NCBI GenBank assembly: GCA_016735295.1
Contig: JAERRU010000013.1
Coordinates: 1 to 56,692, forward strand
Direction: 5' to 3'
Origin: SAR324 cluster bacterium
GTDB lineage: Bacteria; SAR324; XYD2-FULL-50-16; JAERRU01
DNA: 56,692 nt
The notes beneath the pieces were generated by a model. That model saw nothing but the letters and a program-made list of their open reading frames with translations. It was not told where the DNA came from and ran no database searches. The position numbers and the translations under genes were made by a program. Below are positions 16,787-27,809 of the stretch, piece after piece; the first letter of the stretch is position 1; each line of letters opens with the position of its first letter.

Positions 16787-17449
16787 TCACTCTCTATATC
16801 GATTAACCAGAGAATCATGCACCAACTTACATTGATTGCTAACCATATTCAATACCTCTATATTGGTTTCTGATTTCACCAAGTCGCCTATAGCACTCAG
16901 TATTCCATTAATTTTCATCCTATTAACATCATCAAAGCCGACTTCTCCATTATAAGGAAAGAAAACTTGCCCTAGTTGATCACTATTTATTAGCCTTACT
17001 ATCTCTTGATAATTAAAATTAAGTAAAATACAAACATCTATTAGTAGTGGAGTATCAGGAATAGTGCCTTTTGTTATGCCTCGTATCGTAGATAAAGGAG
17101 TGTTTAGCAAGGTAGCTACTGCATCAACACTTAAACTCAATTCGGCTAACCTATTACTAAATAATTGACTAAATTTTTGCCCTTCAGTTACTGAATAATG
17201 ATTATTTTTATTTACACTAGAACTGCTAGAAGTGTTATTAGATACACTATTTGATCTTTTTTTAAGCTCATCCAAGTTTAAATTCAAATTAGCTGCCAAC
17301 TTAATTAGCTCATTCGAGCTAGGGCTAGCACCTGCTATTATTTTATCTAATCTATTCTCTGATATCTGAGTCAACACAGACAAAGCAGCAATATTTATTT
17401 GATGGTTTGATAATTGTTCTTTAAGAAAAATCCCTAGTTGATTCGACAT
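16787..17449 (-). CDS. Regulator-like protein with two XRE-type helix-turn-helix domains
   Basis: A 220-residue protein. Residues about 10-65 look like an XRE/Cro helix-turn-helix (ALSVLTQISENRLDKIIAG). A Ser/Asn-rich linker follows (about 66-85), then a second similar domain at about 90-150 (VATLLNTPLSTIRGITKG) and a helical tail. There is no sensor or protease domain. Two domains in one chain suggest binding of a pseudo-palindrome as a monomer, or scaffolding. Target unknown. It lies between recR and hemE. Confidence 0.65.
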   Translation of the reverse strand: MSNQLGIFLKEQLSNHQINIAALSVLTQISENRLDKIIAGASPSSNELIKLAANLNLNLDELKKRSNSVSNNTSSSSSVNKNNHYSVTEGQKFSQLFSNRLAELSLSVDAVATLLNTPLSTIRGITKGTIPDTPLLIDVCILLNFNYQEIVRLINSDQLGQVFFPYNGEVGFDDVNRMKINGILSAIGDLVKSETNIEVLNMVSNQCKLVHDSLVNRYRE

Positions 17450-17546
17450 TTTTAAAAAATTTATTAAATTAAATAACCTCCATAGCTCCCCCTCATTAAC
17501 TTAGCTATTCTAAAATCACGCCAACTGACAATTAAAAAATATTTAA

Positions 17547-18152
17547 TTAACTAATCTTTGTTCTCTTGGTAAAGGCGTCATTCAAAGTAAGGCTATCAGC
17601 ATACTCAATATAACCTTCATTAGGAATTCCCTCGCTCAATTTAGTAACTTTCAAATCATCAAAAGAAGTCTGCAATTGCTGACTCAAATAATAAGCAGTG
17701 GCGTCACCTTCAATATTAGGATTAGTTGCTATAATAATCTCTTCAAGGTCTAAATCTTTTAATCGACTTAATAAAGAGTTAATATTTAAATTTTCTGGTA
17801 AAATCCCCTTAATTGGCGATATCACCCCCCCCAATACATGATAAAGCCCATTAAACGCTTTACTATCCTCAATTAAAAAAATACTCTGCGTATCTTCTAC
17901 CACACATAACCTAGAGCGATCACGAGTTTTATCTTCACATATAGCGCAATATTTATTTTCAATAAGTGCAAAGCAAGTTAAGCAATAGCTTAAATTTTCA
18001 ATCGCACTAGCAAATAAATTACTCAAATTTTTGGCAATCTGTTGATTATTATCCAAAGATGCAAAAGCTAACTTTTGGGCTGATTTATGGCCAATCGCAG
18101 GAAATTTCGCTAATTCAGCAATTAATTGACTAAGCACAGCTGGCAACCTCAT
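17547..18152 (-). CDS. recR: Recombination protein RecR
   Basis: RecR works with RecO and RecF to load RecA at gaps. The 201-residue protein has the helix-hairpin-helix near the N-terminus (FPAIGHKSAQKLAF), a C4 zinc finger (CLTC and CAIC), and a Toprim domain beginning LCVVEDTQSIFLIE with a PNIEGDATAYYL motif. Length is typical. It starts 1 base after ybaB, the classic ybaB-recR pair, although dnaX is not upstream. Confidence 0.96.
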   Translation of the reverse strand: MRLPAVLSQLIAELAKFPAIGHKSAQKLAFASLDNNQQIAKNLSNLFASAIENLSYCLTCFALIENKYCAICEDKTRDRSRLCVVEDTQSIFLIEDSKAFNGLYHVLGGVISPIKGILPENLNINSLLSRLKDLDLEEIIIATNPNIEGDATAYYLSQQLQTSFDDLKVTKLSEGIPNEGYIEYADSLTLNDAFTKRTKIS

Positions 18153-18153
18153 G

Positions 18154-18465
18154 CTAGCCCCCCATACTGGGCATCATTTTTTTTAATTGTTCCATCATAT
18201 CCCCACCACCACTTTTTTGTGCTTTTTTAACTGCCTCATTAAAAGCCATCAAAACTAAATCTTGCAAAGTTTGTTGCTCTTCTGGTTTTAGCAATTCTTT
18301 ATCTATTTCCACCGATAAGCATTCTAATTTACCATTAACCACAATTTTAATGGCCCCTGCCCCTATTGAAACATCATACTTTTGTTTGGCCTTTTCTTTT
18401 TCCATTTTTTCCATAAGTTTCCCAAAATCTTGAGAACGCTTTAGAATATCGATCATATTAAACAT
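18154..18465 (-). CDS. ybaB: YbaB/EbfC nucleoid-associated protein
   Basis: Small DNA-binding dimer found before recR in most bacteria. From the ATG at 18465 it has 103 residues; an in-frame TTG at 18477 would add four. Residues 12-30 are a charged coiled helix, followed by VSIGAGAIKIVVNGKLE, the conserved YbaB core strand, and a Gly/Met-rich end. It lies 73 bases after the secA start region in the same direction. Confidence 0.88.
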   Translation of the reverse strand: MFNMIDILKRSQDFGKLMEKMEKEKAKQKYDVSIGAGAIKIVVNGKLECLSVEIDKELLKPEEQQTLQDLVLMAFNEAVKKAQKSGGGDMMEQLKKMMPSMGG

Positions 18466-18538
18466 ATATCTTGTCAATAATAATTAAGTTATCTTATTTT
18501 ATATCTACTTTAAGTAATTGCTACAGTACTACCTTAAG

Positions 18539-21235
18539 TTAAAGTTTTCCATGGCAATTTTTATATTTTTTCCCGCTACCACAAAAACAAGCGTCATTTC
18601 GGCCAATTTTAGGCTGAGAGCGAATAAGCGGCTTTCGTTTATCTAAAGCTGGGTTATTTTTTTGCTCTTGGTTTTGGCGATTATTATTTGTTATTGACAC
18701 GCCAGGCATTGGGCCATGCGTCATTTTAATTTGCCCGAGTGATGATTTTTCTACTAGTTCTTCGCTCACCTCTTTTTTTAGGAGTGCCTTAAAATAAACT
18801 TGAACCATATTTTTAGAAACTAATTCCATCATATCTTTAAACAGGGTATACGCCTCTTTTTTATACTCATCTAATGGATTTCGTTGAGCGTATCCCCGCA
18901 AGCCTACCGATTCTTTTAATTGATCTATCGCCACTAGATGATTTTTCCAGTTAGAATCTATATTACTCAAACTTACGTGCCGCTCCACATGCTCAAGGGC
19001 TTCACCAAAATATTCTCGCTTTTCGTTAAGTAATTCTTGGACACGACTTAAAATTAAATTTCTCACATCTTCCTTTTTTTCTTGGTCGCCATTAAGCTCA
19101 CCAAAATCGGTATTATAGAGTATTCTAAAATTACTATGGAAAGACTCCATATCCCACTGATCGGAAGCTAAGCCAACAAAAAATTGCTCGTATAACATAT
19201 CTCCCACTCCTAGCACATTAGACTCAAAATTTTTCGATACCATCCCAGTTAACACCTCTTGCCGATTATGATAAATTACCTCCCTTTGCCGATTTATCAC
19301 ATCATCATAATCTAAAAGATGTTTTCGAATCGCAAAATTATGTGCCTCTACCTTAACTTGAGCATTTTCAATTGCTCTATTTATTAATGAATGCTCAATA
19401 GGCTCATCTTCATTTATCTTTAAAGTATTCATCAACCTAGCAATCCTCTCTCCTCCAAATACTCTGAGTAAATTATCATCTAAAGATAAATAAAACCTGC
19501 TCTCTCCAGGATCTCCTTGTCTGCCCGAACGACCCCTAAGCTGATTATCTATTCTTCTCGATTCATGGCGTACTGTGCCTAATATAAACAAACCACCTCG
19601 CTCAACCACTCCATCGGCTAATTGTATATCAGTGCCTCTTCCTGCCATATTAGTAGCTATGGTTACTCTTCCCTTTTGCCCTGCATTAGATATTATCTCT
19701 GCCTCTCGGGAATGATTTTTAGCATTTAACACATCATGTATAATCCTTTCTTTCGATAATAACTTTGAAATATATTCAGAATTCTCAATAGAATCTGTTC
19801 CCACCAATACAGGCTGCCCCTTAATATTTAATTCTCGCACCTTCTTAACTATGGAGCGATGTTTAGCAGCACTATTTTTATAAATTAAATCAGTATGATC
19901 TTTCCTCACCATAGGCATATTAGTAGGCATTATAATCACCCCTAGATTATAAATTTTTATAAACTCATTTTCCTCTGTCGCCGCCGTACCTGTCATGCCA
20001 GATAGCTTTTTATATCGTCGAAAATAATTCTGAAAAGTGATAGACGCCAAAGTCTGATTTTCCCTTTGCACCTGCACCCGCTCCTTAGCTTCTAGAGCCT
20101 GATGCAATCCATCACTAAATCTACGCCCTTCCATTATTCGACCCGTGAATTCATCTACTATCTTAACCTTGCTATTATCCATGATATAATCCACATCAGA
20201 TTTAAAAATGTAATTAGCCTTTAATGCCTGATTAACATGGTGCAATAAATTAACGTTCACTATATCATAAAGACCCCCTCCCTTTAAAAAATCCTTAAGG
20301 CGCTCCTCCATTAAAATTGACCCTTGCTCAGTTAATTGAATCAACCTAGACTTCTCATCTAAACTATAATGACCATCTGTTACTACCGTATCATCTTTAA
20401 AATTAATTAATTTTTCAGCTACTTTGTCTACCCCTATATTGAAAAACTTAGCTATCTTTTCCTTAGATGGCTTTTCCACATTTCTCATCGCCCTTTCTAG
20501 GCCTAATATATGATTTTGGATGCTTTGGTAATGATCAGTCGAGCGTTCAGCTGCTCCAGAAATGATAAGTGGGGTGCGAGATTCATCAATTAAAATGCTA
20601 TCAACCTCATCAATTATCGCATAAAAAGGCTCACGCTGAACTAAATCTTGCGTGCGTGACTTCATATTATCTCGCAGATAATCAAACCCATACTCATTGT
20701 TTGTGCCATAAGTAACATCGGCTGCGTAAGCTTCTCTTTTTTCTGTATCTCCCTGATTATGGCCTATCAACCCCACCTTTAATCCTAAATACGTAAATAT
20801 CTCCCCCATCCATTTTGAATCACGCTTAGCTAAATATTCATTCACTGTCACCACATGCACTCCCTTGCCATGTAAAGAATTTAGATATATAGCTAGAGTA
20901 GATGTTAAAGTTTTTCCTTCACCCGTCTTCATTTCCGCAATATTACCAAAATGAAGTGCTAAACCCCCTAATAACTGCACATCAAAATGTATTTGCCCCA
21001 ATGATTGATTAGCGGCGTATCTAACCAAACTAAAGGCCTCAGGTATTAAAGAATCTATCGACTCACCTTTAGTTAACCTCTCTTTAAATTCAGCAGTTTT
21101 TTTAGCTACATCATCTGCACTATAACCATCATACAAATCTCGTTTCTCATTTATCTTAGCTAATATGAGGCTATACTCTTTTAGTTTTCGGCTACTATGA
21201 GTGCCTATGATTTTTTCTTTTAAAAATTTGAACAT
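18539..21235 (-). CDS. secA: Preprotein translocase ATPase SecA
   Basis: Motor that drives proteins through SecYEG. The 898-residue protein has Walker A GEGKT, DEVDSILIDESRTPLI, the preprotein cross-linking domain, GRGTDIQL and the helical wing/scaffold. The C-terminal zinc motif CFCGSGKKYKNCHG is complete, which supports SecB and phospholipid contact. The N-terminus is full length. Its upstream neighbour, the degenerate LytM protein, is 39 bases away and probably in the same transcript. Confidence 0.98.
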   Translation of the reverse strand: MFKFLKEKIIGTHSSRKLKEYSLILAKINEKRDLYDGYSADDVAKKTAEFKERLTKGESIDSLIPEAFSLVRYAANQSLGQIHFDVQLLGGLALHFGNIAEMKTGEGKTLTSTLAIYLNSLHGKGVHVVTVNEYLAKRDSKWMGEIFTYLGLKVGLIGHNQGDTEKREAYAADVTYGTNNEYGFDYLRDNMKSRTQDLVQREPFYAIIDEVDSILIDESRTPLIISGAAERSTDHYQSIQNHILGLERAMRNVEKPSKEKIAKFFNIGVDKVAEKLINFKDDTVVTDGHYSLDEKSRLIQLTEQGSILMEERLKDFLKGGGLYDIVNVNLLHHVNQALKANYIFKSDVDYIMDNSKVKIVDEFTGRIMEGRRFSDGLHQALEAKERVQVQRENQTLASITFQNYFRRYKKLSGMTGTAATEENEFIKIYNLGVIIMPTNMPMVRKDHTDLIYKNSAAKHRSIVKKVRELNIKGQPVLVGTDSIENSEYISKLLSKERIIHDVLNAKNHSREAEIISNAGQKGRVTIATNMAGRGTDIQLADGVVERGGLFILGTVRHESRRIDNQLRGRSGRQGDPGESRFYLSLDDNLLRVFGGERIARLMNTLKINEDEPIEHSLINRAIENAQVKVEAHNFAIRKHLLDYDDVINRQREVIYHNRQEVLTGMVSKNFESNVLGVGDMLYEQFFVGLASDQWDMESFHSNFRILYNTDFGELNGDQEKKEDVRNLILSRVQELLNEKREYFGEALEHVERHVSLSNIDSNWKNHLVAIDQLKESVGLRGYAQRNPLDEYKKEAYTLFKDMMELVSKNMVQVYFKALLKKEVSEELVEKSSLGQIKMTHGPMPGVSITNNNRQNQEQKNNPALDKRKPLIRSQPKIGRNDACFCGSGKKYKNCHGKL

Positions 21236-21274
21236 TATTAATACACGATTGAAATATGTCTTAAAAAATATGTC

Positions 21275-22138
21275 TTAAAAAATATATACGGCCGGATCTT
21301 GCGGAATGCCATATAAAAATATCTGATAATATAGGTAAGATATGCCTAACCCAGGTCTAGCATGCGCTGTGGCTAGCTTTTGCCCGCCTTTCACCCTATC
21401 TCCTTGCTTAACTACTATATTCTTTAAATTAGAATATCGACTCACAAAACCTAATCCATGAAAAATTTCCACCACTCCCCCCTGGGCACCACTTATACCG
21501 GCATCAAATACTACTCCATTAGCGCTAGCCACCACCGAACCTCCTTTTTTTGTGCCCAGTAAAATACCTATCGATTGGTCTCCACTTCCTAAAAATTGAT
21601 TGCCTATTGAACCAAACTCCCCCACCACAAAACCTTTAACTGGCCACAACCTAGGTGTTATTTCCTTAGGATTATGTGGTTCTTTCAAGTAGTCATCAAA
21701 TTTATTATATTTATAGTTTTTAACCCCCTCCACATAATCTGCATCTATCGCTGCTAATAATCCTTTATCTTTAGCTATTTTTAAAAGTTCTAGCTCATTA
21801 TTAATGCTATTATTGCTCTTATATGGATCATATATATAGGACAATAAACCTTGATGCATCATTTCTAAACGATCAAATTCAATATAAGAATCTATGCTCC
21901 GCTCTAAATAATAATTTATTATGTCTTTTCGCTCAAAATTTTTTCTATTTAAATCATCTAGCCTGTTAAAATCTTGCTTCACCCAAAATACCTGATAATA
22001 CATGCTAAACACAAAATAAATAATTCCCGCCAATATAGGTATGGTTAAAAAAATCCATATCCAATTAATTTTATACCTCCTCGCCTCAGATTGCTTGTCT
22101 CCTGGAATAAAAAGAGCGGTGAAAAAACTACTAAACAT
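21275..22138 (-). CDS. Degenerate M23/LytM-domain membrane protein
   Basis: The 287-residue protein has one N-terminal membrane helix (about 25-47), a helical stalk and a C-terminal LytM-like domain (about 164-287), placing it on the periplasmic side. The zinc ligands of M23 peptidases are missing: the HxxxD position reads IGILLGT, the RYAHL motif reads RYSNL (Asn 237 for His), and the HLHFE position reads SYLYYQ. It therefore should not cleave peptidoglycan itself. Known dLytM proteins (EnvC, NlpD type) activate amidases, and a similar role is likely. Confidence 0.8.
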   Translation of the reverse strand: MFSSFFTALFIPGDKQSEARRYKINWIWIFLTIPILAGIIYFVFSMYYQVFWVKQDFNRLDDLNRKNFERKDIINYYLERSIDSYIEFDRLEMMHQGLLSYIYDPYKSNNSINNELELLKIAKDKGLLAAIDADYVEGVKNYKYNKFDDYLKEPHNPKEITPRLWPVKGFVVGEFGSIGNQFLGSGDQSIGILLGTKKGGSVVASANGVVFDAGISGAQGGVVEIFHGLGFVSRYSNLKNIVVKQGDRVKGGQKLATAHARPGLGISYLYYQIFLYGIPQDPAVYIF

Positions 22139-22473
22139 ATTTTATGATTGATGAATCTTTAATTAATTTGACTAATATATTTTTACAATTTATACTGTAG
22201 AGCATATTTTAAAGAGATCGCTAGATTAATATATTAATTATTTATAATGTAGCAATGCGTTATGATATGCTAATTTGTGATTCATCTTTATTCTATTAAT
22301 TATTGGTAATTTTATACCTAATAATATGATTATAATAAGTTTTAATGTACATGTTTTTACGTTTCATACAGTACATACAACATAACACCTTAGCGTAATA
22401 CACAACTTTTAAGTAGTCAATAAATAATACAAAATTTTAAAAAAATACTTAACTGAATTTTAATCCCAAAATA
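22139..22473. other. Non-coding region with a plus-strand promoter
   Basis: 335 bases between divergent genes. A good sigma-70-type promoter lies at 22168-22196, which would give a leader of about 270 bases before the gene at 22474. I see no open frame or strong hairpin within that leader. Confidence 0.55.
22168..22196 (+). promoter_or_regulatory. Sigma-70-type promoter
   Basis: TTGACT (22168-22173), exactly 17 bases, TATACT (22191-22196). Expected start of transcription is near 22203, far upstream of the next gene at 22474, so the transcript has a long leader or first encodes something not seen. Confidence 0.5.
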
Positions 22474-22923
22474 ATGATGAGAAAATTAAGATTTACTTTA
22501 TCACTTATCGCCTTTTTAAGCATTTTTATAACTCAATCTATTAATTTATTTGCTGTCGGCGGTGGCTCTTCTTCTGAGAGCTCTATTGATATCCCTTTGC
22601 CTGCCCAAAATTATTTTGCTACTATCACTGATGTATTAAAAATTGTTGTTGATGGTAATCGCATTAGCTGGAATGGCAAAATATATTTAGAAGGTATGCT
22701 CGGTCATGCTAAAGTTAGCGTTCCTTTCGAAAAAATTAACCGCATCACTATTGAAGGACCTGCTAGTGCAGTTGATAATGGGCATATGCTTGCTAAAGTG
22801 AAATTAATTGATGATCAGCAAGTGGAAATATTACTATTAATGAACTCAAAATTTTATGGCCAGACCAGCTTTGGAGAGTTTGAAGTGTTTATTAAAGATT
22901 TAAAAATTATCGACTTTAAATAG
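22474..22923 (+). CDS. Secreted or periplasmic protein of unknown function
   Basis: A 149-residue protein (ATGATG start, so possibly 148) with a clear signal peptide: MMRKLR, a hydrophobic core to about residue 28, then a Gly/Ser-rich segment. The mature part is predicted to be beta-rich, without cysteines. I recognise no family. It is 22 bases upstream of the FtsQ-like gene and is probably co-transcribed with it, so a cell-envelope role is plausible. Confidence 0.65.
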   Translation: MMRKLRFTLSLIAFLSIFITQSINLFAVGGGSSSESSIDIPLPAQNYFATITDVLKIVVDGNRISWNGKIYLEGMLGHAKVSVPFEKINRITIEGPASAVDNGHMLAKVKLIDDQQVEILLLMNSKFYGQTSFGEFEVFIKDLKIIDFK

Positions 22924-22945
22924 TATTTATCCATCACGTCTAATA

Positions 22946-23851
22946 GTGAAATTTTGGTTCTCCAAAAAATCTACCTCTGCCTTGGCAGATAAAAGCTATT
23001 CTTCCATGCTGAATCAACATTCACGCGATCGTAGCTTTAAAAAAATCCTTGGTCGGCAAAAGGTAAAACGCATCAAACACCGCACTATTTATCCGTCCCC
23101 CAAAATACCCAAACCTACTAATAAAAAAAATTCTTTTTTTAAAAAAAGGGAGCCATTAATTTTACTAACTACTTTACTATTAGGAATAATATTAAGTTAT
23201 TCTTTTCACTTAATGTCTACCCCTGCGAAAAATATTATTTTTAAAAATGATAGTATTTACACTGCTAGCGAAATCACTAATAAATATAATAAACTTAACT
23301 TTAAAGAATTAAATAGTTTTTCCGCCACCACCTCACTAAACAATAAACCTTGGCTGATTAAGGCTAAGTTGAAAAAATTTCCTCCTCAAGTAGTAGGTTA
23401 CTTTTTAAAAACTCGTCAGCCTTGGGCAGTATTACTGCTTGGTGATAAAAAAATTCTAATCGATCAAGACTTAACTCTTATTGATTATAAAAAAGAAAAA
23501 TTATTCACCGATCTGCCACTCATTAAAATAGAAAAAATTTCCCCTCACCGTGTTGTGTTAGGTACTAGGTTAGATAGTATTTTAATTAAATCTGGGATAG
23601 CTTGGATTAAACACCTAAAACAAAGTAAGCTATTGCCGATAGATAAGGTAGCTGTGATTGATGTTAGTGATCCTTATGATTTTTTGATAACTATTAAAAA
23701 AAATAATACCAATATCACTATTCACGGCACCTATAATAATATTTCGCAACAATTAGAGCGTTTATCAGGTGCTGCCCCACTATTAATTAAAGATAAAAGA
23801 TGGAGAAATTTAGACTTACGCGTTGATAATAGGGTTATTTTAAGTAATTAA
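22946..23851 (+). CDS. FtsQ/DivIB-like cell-division protein
   Basis: The 301-residue bitopic protein has a long basic cytoplasmic N-terminus (about 1-70), one membrane helix (about 70-92), then a POTRA-like region starting near residue 97 and a beta domain ending LRVDNRVIL, which matches the FtsQ family's closing strand. Those features and size point to FtsQ, the divisome protein linking FtsB/FtsL. It is not in a mur-fts cluster, which is unusual, so I leave the symbol empty. Start is a GTG at 22946; an internal ATG at residue 21 is an alternative. Confidence 0.65.
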   Translation: MKFWFSKKSTSALADKSYSSMLNQHSRDRSFKKILGRQKVKRIKHRTIYPSPKIPKPTNKKNSFFKKREPLILLTTLLLGIILSYSFHLMSTPAKNIIFKNDSIYTASEITNKYNKLNFKELNSFSATTSLNNKPWLIKAKLKKFPPQVVGYFLKTRQPWAVLLLGDKKILIDQDLTLIDYKKEKLFTDLPLIKIEKISPHRVVLGTRLDSILIKSGIAWIKHLKQSKLLPIDKVAVIDVSDPYDFLITIKKNNTNITIHGTYNNISQQLERLSGAAPLLIKDKRWRNLDLRVDNRVILSN

Positions 23852-24186
23852 TGGCTTTTGTTTGATGATTATTCATCAACAAATTGATATTTAAATTTAT
23901 CAACTAAATATTTCTAAATAATAATCTCAATATATTCCTACCTATTTTCATCAAATATACCGTCCTTCATAGCATCATAGCTTAGTTTTATTATTAAATT
24001 ACTCTAAATTATGGTCAAATTATCGCTATAATTATTTGCCTTATTTTTAGTATTTCATCAAATTTTATTTAATAAATACCGTCTAAATACCTATACAATA
24101 GGAGTATACCTTTTGTTATCCTCAAAAGATGGCAGTGGGTATTATAATATATAATATGTACTATAGATTTATAAGAAATAATTAAT
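23852..24186. other. Non-coding region between the FtsQ-like and PPDK-like genes
   Basis: 335 bases. A hairpin TTGATGA-TTAT-TCATCAA at 23862-23879 follows the FtsQ-like stop by 10 bases and may help end that transcript, though no T-tract follows. An imperfect inverted repeat TTGATA-N8-TATCAA sits at 23884-23903. TATAAT-like words occur near 24027 and 24146 but without convincing -35 partners. Confidence 0.5.
23862..23879 (+). terminator. Hairpin after the FtsQ-like gene
   Basis: Perfect 7-bp stem with a 4-base loop, just past the stop codon at 23851. It lacks a following T run, so termination strength is uncertain. Confidence 0.35.
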
Positions 24187-26919
<2,733 letters not shown>

Positions 26920-26928
<9 letters not shown>

Positions 26929-26954
26929 AAGATAATGATTATCAGTTAAGTAAG
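26920..26954. terminator. Bidirectional hairpin between convergent genes
   Basis: Outer stem CTTACTTAA (26920-26928) with TTAAGTAAG (26946-26954), inner stem GATAAT with ATTATC around a single G. It overlaps the stop codon of the PPDK-like gene and faces the convergent lipoprotein gene at 26975. Only A/T flanks are present, no long T run. Confidence 0.55.
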
Positions 26955-26974
26955 CGAGGTTAATCTTAGTTTAT

Positions 26975-27580
26975 CTATTTCGCAGGTGCTTCTCCTAACG
27001 CTGTTGATAATTCTTGATGAGCTTTATAGGCTTTAAATTCTTGATACAAGATATCTTTATCTTGAGCATTGGTGCTAGGTGCTTTTGCATCGTTTACGAT
27101 GGCATCAAATAATTTTTTAGTTTCCTCAGGGCTAATCGCTACCATACCACATAAATAAGTAGTTTTATCTATTTCGCCAAAATCGGTGCGAATTAATTTT
27201 GAGCCTACGATAATTTCATCAGTAAGTTGTGTAGATACATTTTGAAACACATTACCGGCAGAAACTTTTCCGTCTACTTCTGTTTTATCTTGAAAAACCT
27301 TATCCATAACTTTAACTCGCACATTAACCTGTTGAGCTAAAGAGGCTCTTCCTTTAGCGGTAACCTCTTGTTGATCCAATGATATATTACCAGAAAAAAT
27401 AACACATTGAGCCGCGGCTATGCCGCTATCAATACTAGGACTAAAAATCCAATCAGGCATTTTCACTTTATCAGGGATATTACTAGGTACATATGGAGCA
27501 CTTTTATCAGAAGAACTACAAGATGCAAAAATAAACAGGCATACCCCTAAAAAACTTATTTTTGAAATAATAATTTTCAT
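26975..27580 (-). CDS. LPP20-like lipoprotein
   Basis: The 201-residue protein has a lipoprotein signal: Lys-rich start, hydrophobic core and FASCSSS with the lipidated Cys near residue 21. The mature part (MPDWIFSP, a GRASLAQQV helix, then strands) resembles the LPP20 lipoprotein family found in Helicobacter and many proteobacteria, sometimes near flagellar genes. Function is unknown. It is divergent from tkt; the 229-base gap contains a nested palindrome. Confidence 0.65.
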   Translation of the reverse strand: MKIIISKISFLGVCLFIFASCSSSDKSAPYVPSNIPDKVKMPDWIFSPSIDSGIAAAQCVIFSGNISLDQQEVTAKGRASLAQQVNVRVKVMDKVFQDKTEVDGKVSAGNVFQNVSTQLTDEIIVGSKLIRTDFGEIDKTTYLCGMVAISPEETKKLFDAIVNDAKAPSTNAQDKDILYQEFKAYKAHQELSTALGEAPAK

Positions 27581-27664
27581 TTATATTAACGTTTAAGGTT
27601 TAGTTACTATTTTAAAATACAACGTCCAGTTGGCATAACACATCATAAATTAAAATTCAAGCTG

Positions 27665-27706
27665 ACTTTATTAAAAAAACATTTATGCTAGCATAATTAA
27701 TAAAGT
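27665..27706. promoter_or_regulatory. Nested palindrome in the lipoprotein/tkt divergent region
   Basis: Outer inverted repeat ACTTTATTA (27665-27673) and TAATAAAGT (27698-27706) encloses a perfect 14-bp palindrome TTATGCTAGCATAA (27683-27696). Its position between divergent genes suggests an operator, though a terminator-like or recombination site is possible. Confidence 0.4.
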
Positions 27707-27809
27707 GTCATCTAATATTTATATAACTTAACTTAAAACTGTCTTTTGGGGCCACATAATAAAACTTCATACTAATAAAATTAATAAAACATAATAAAAC
27801 TCTATAATA

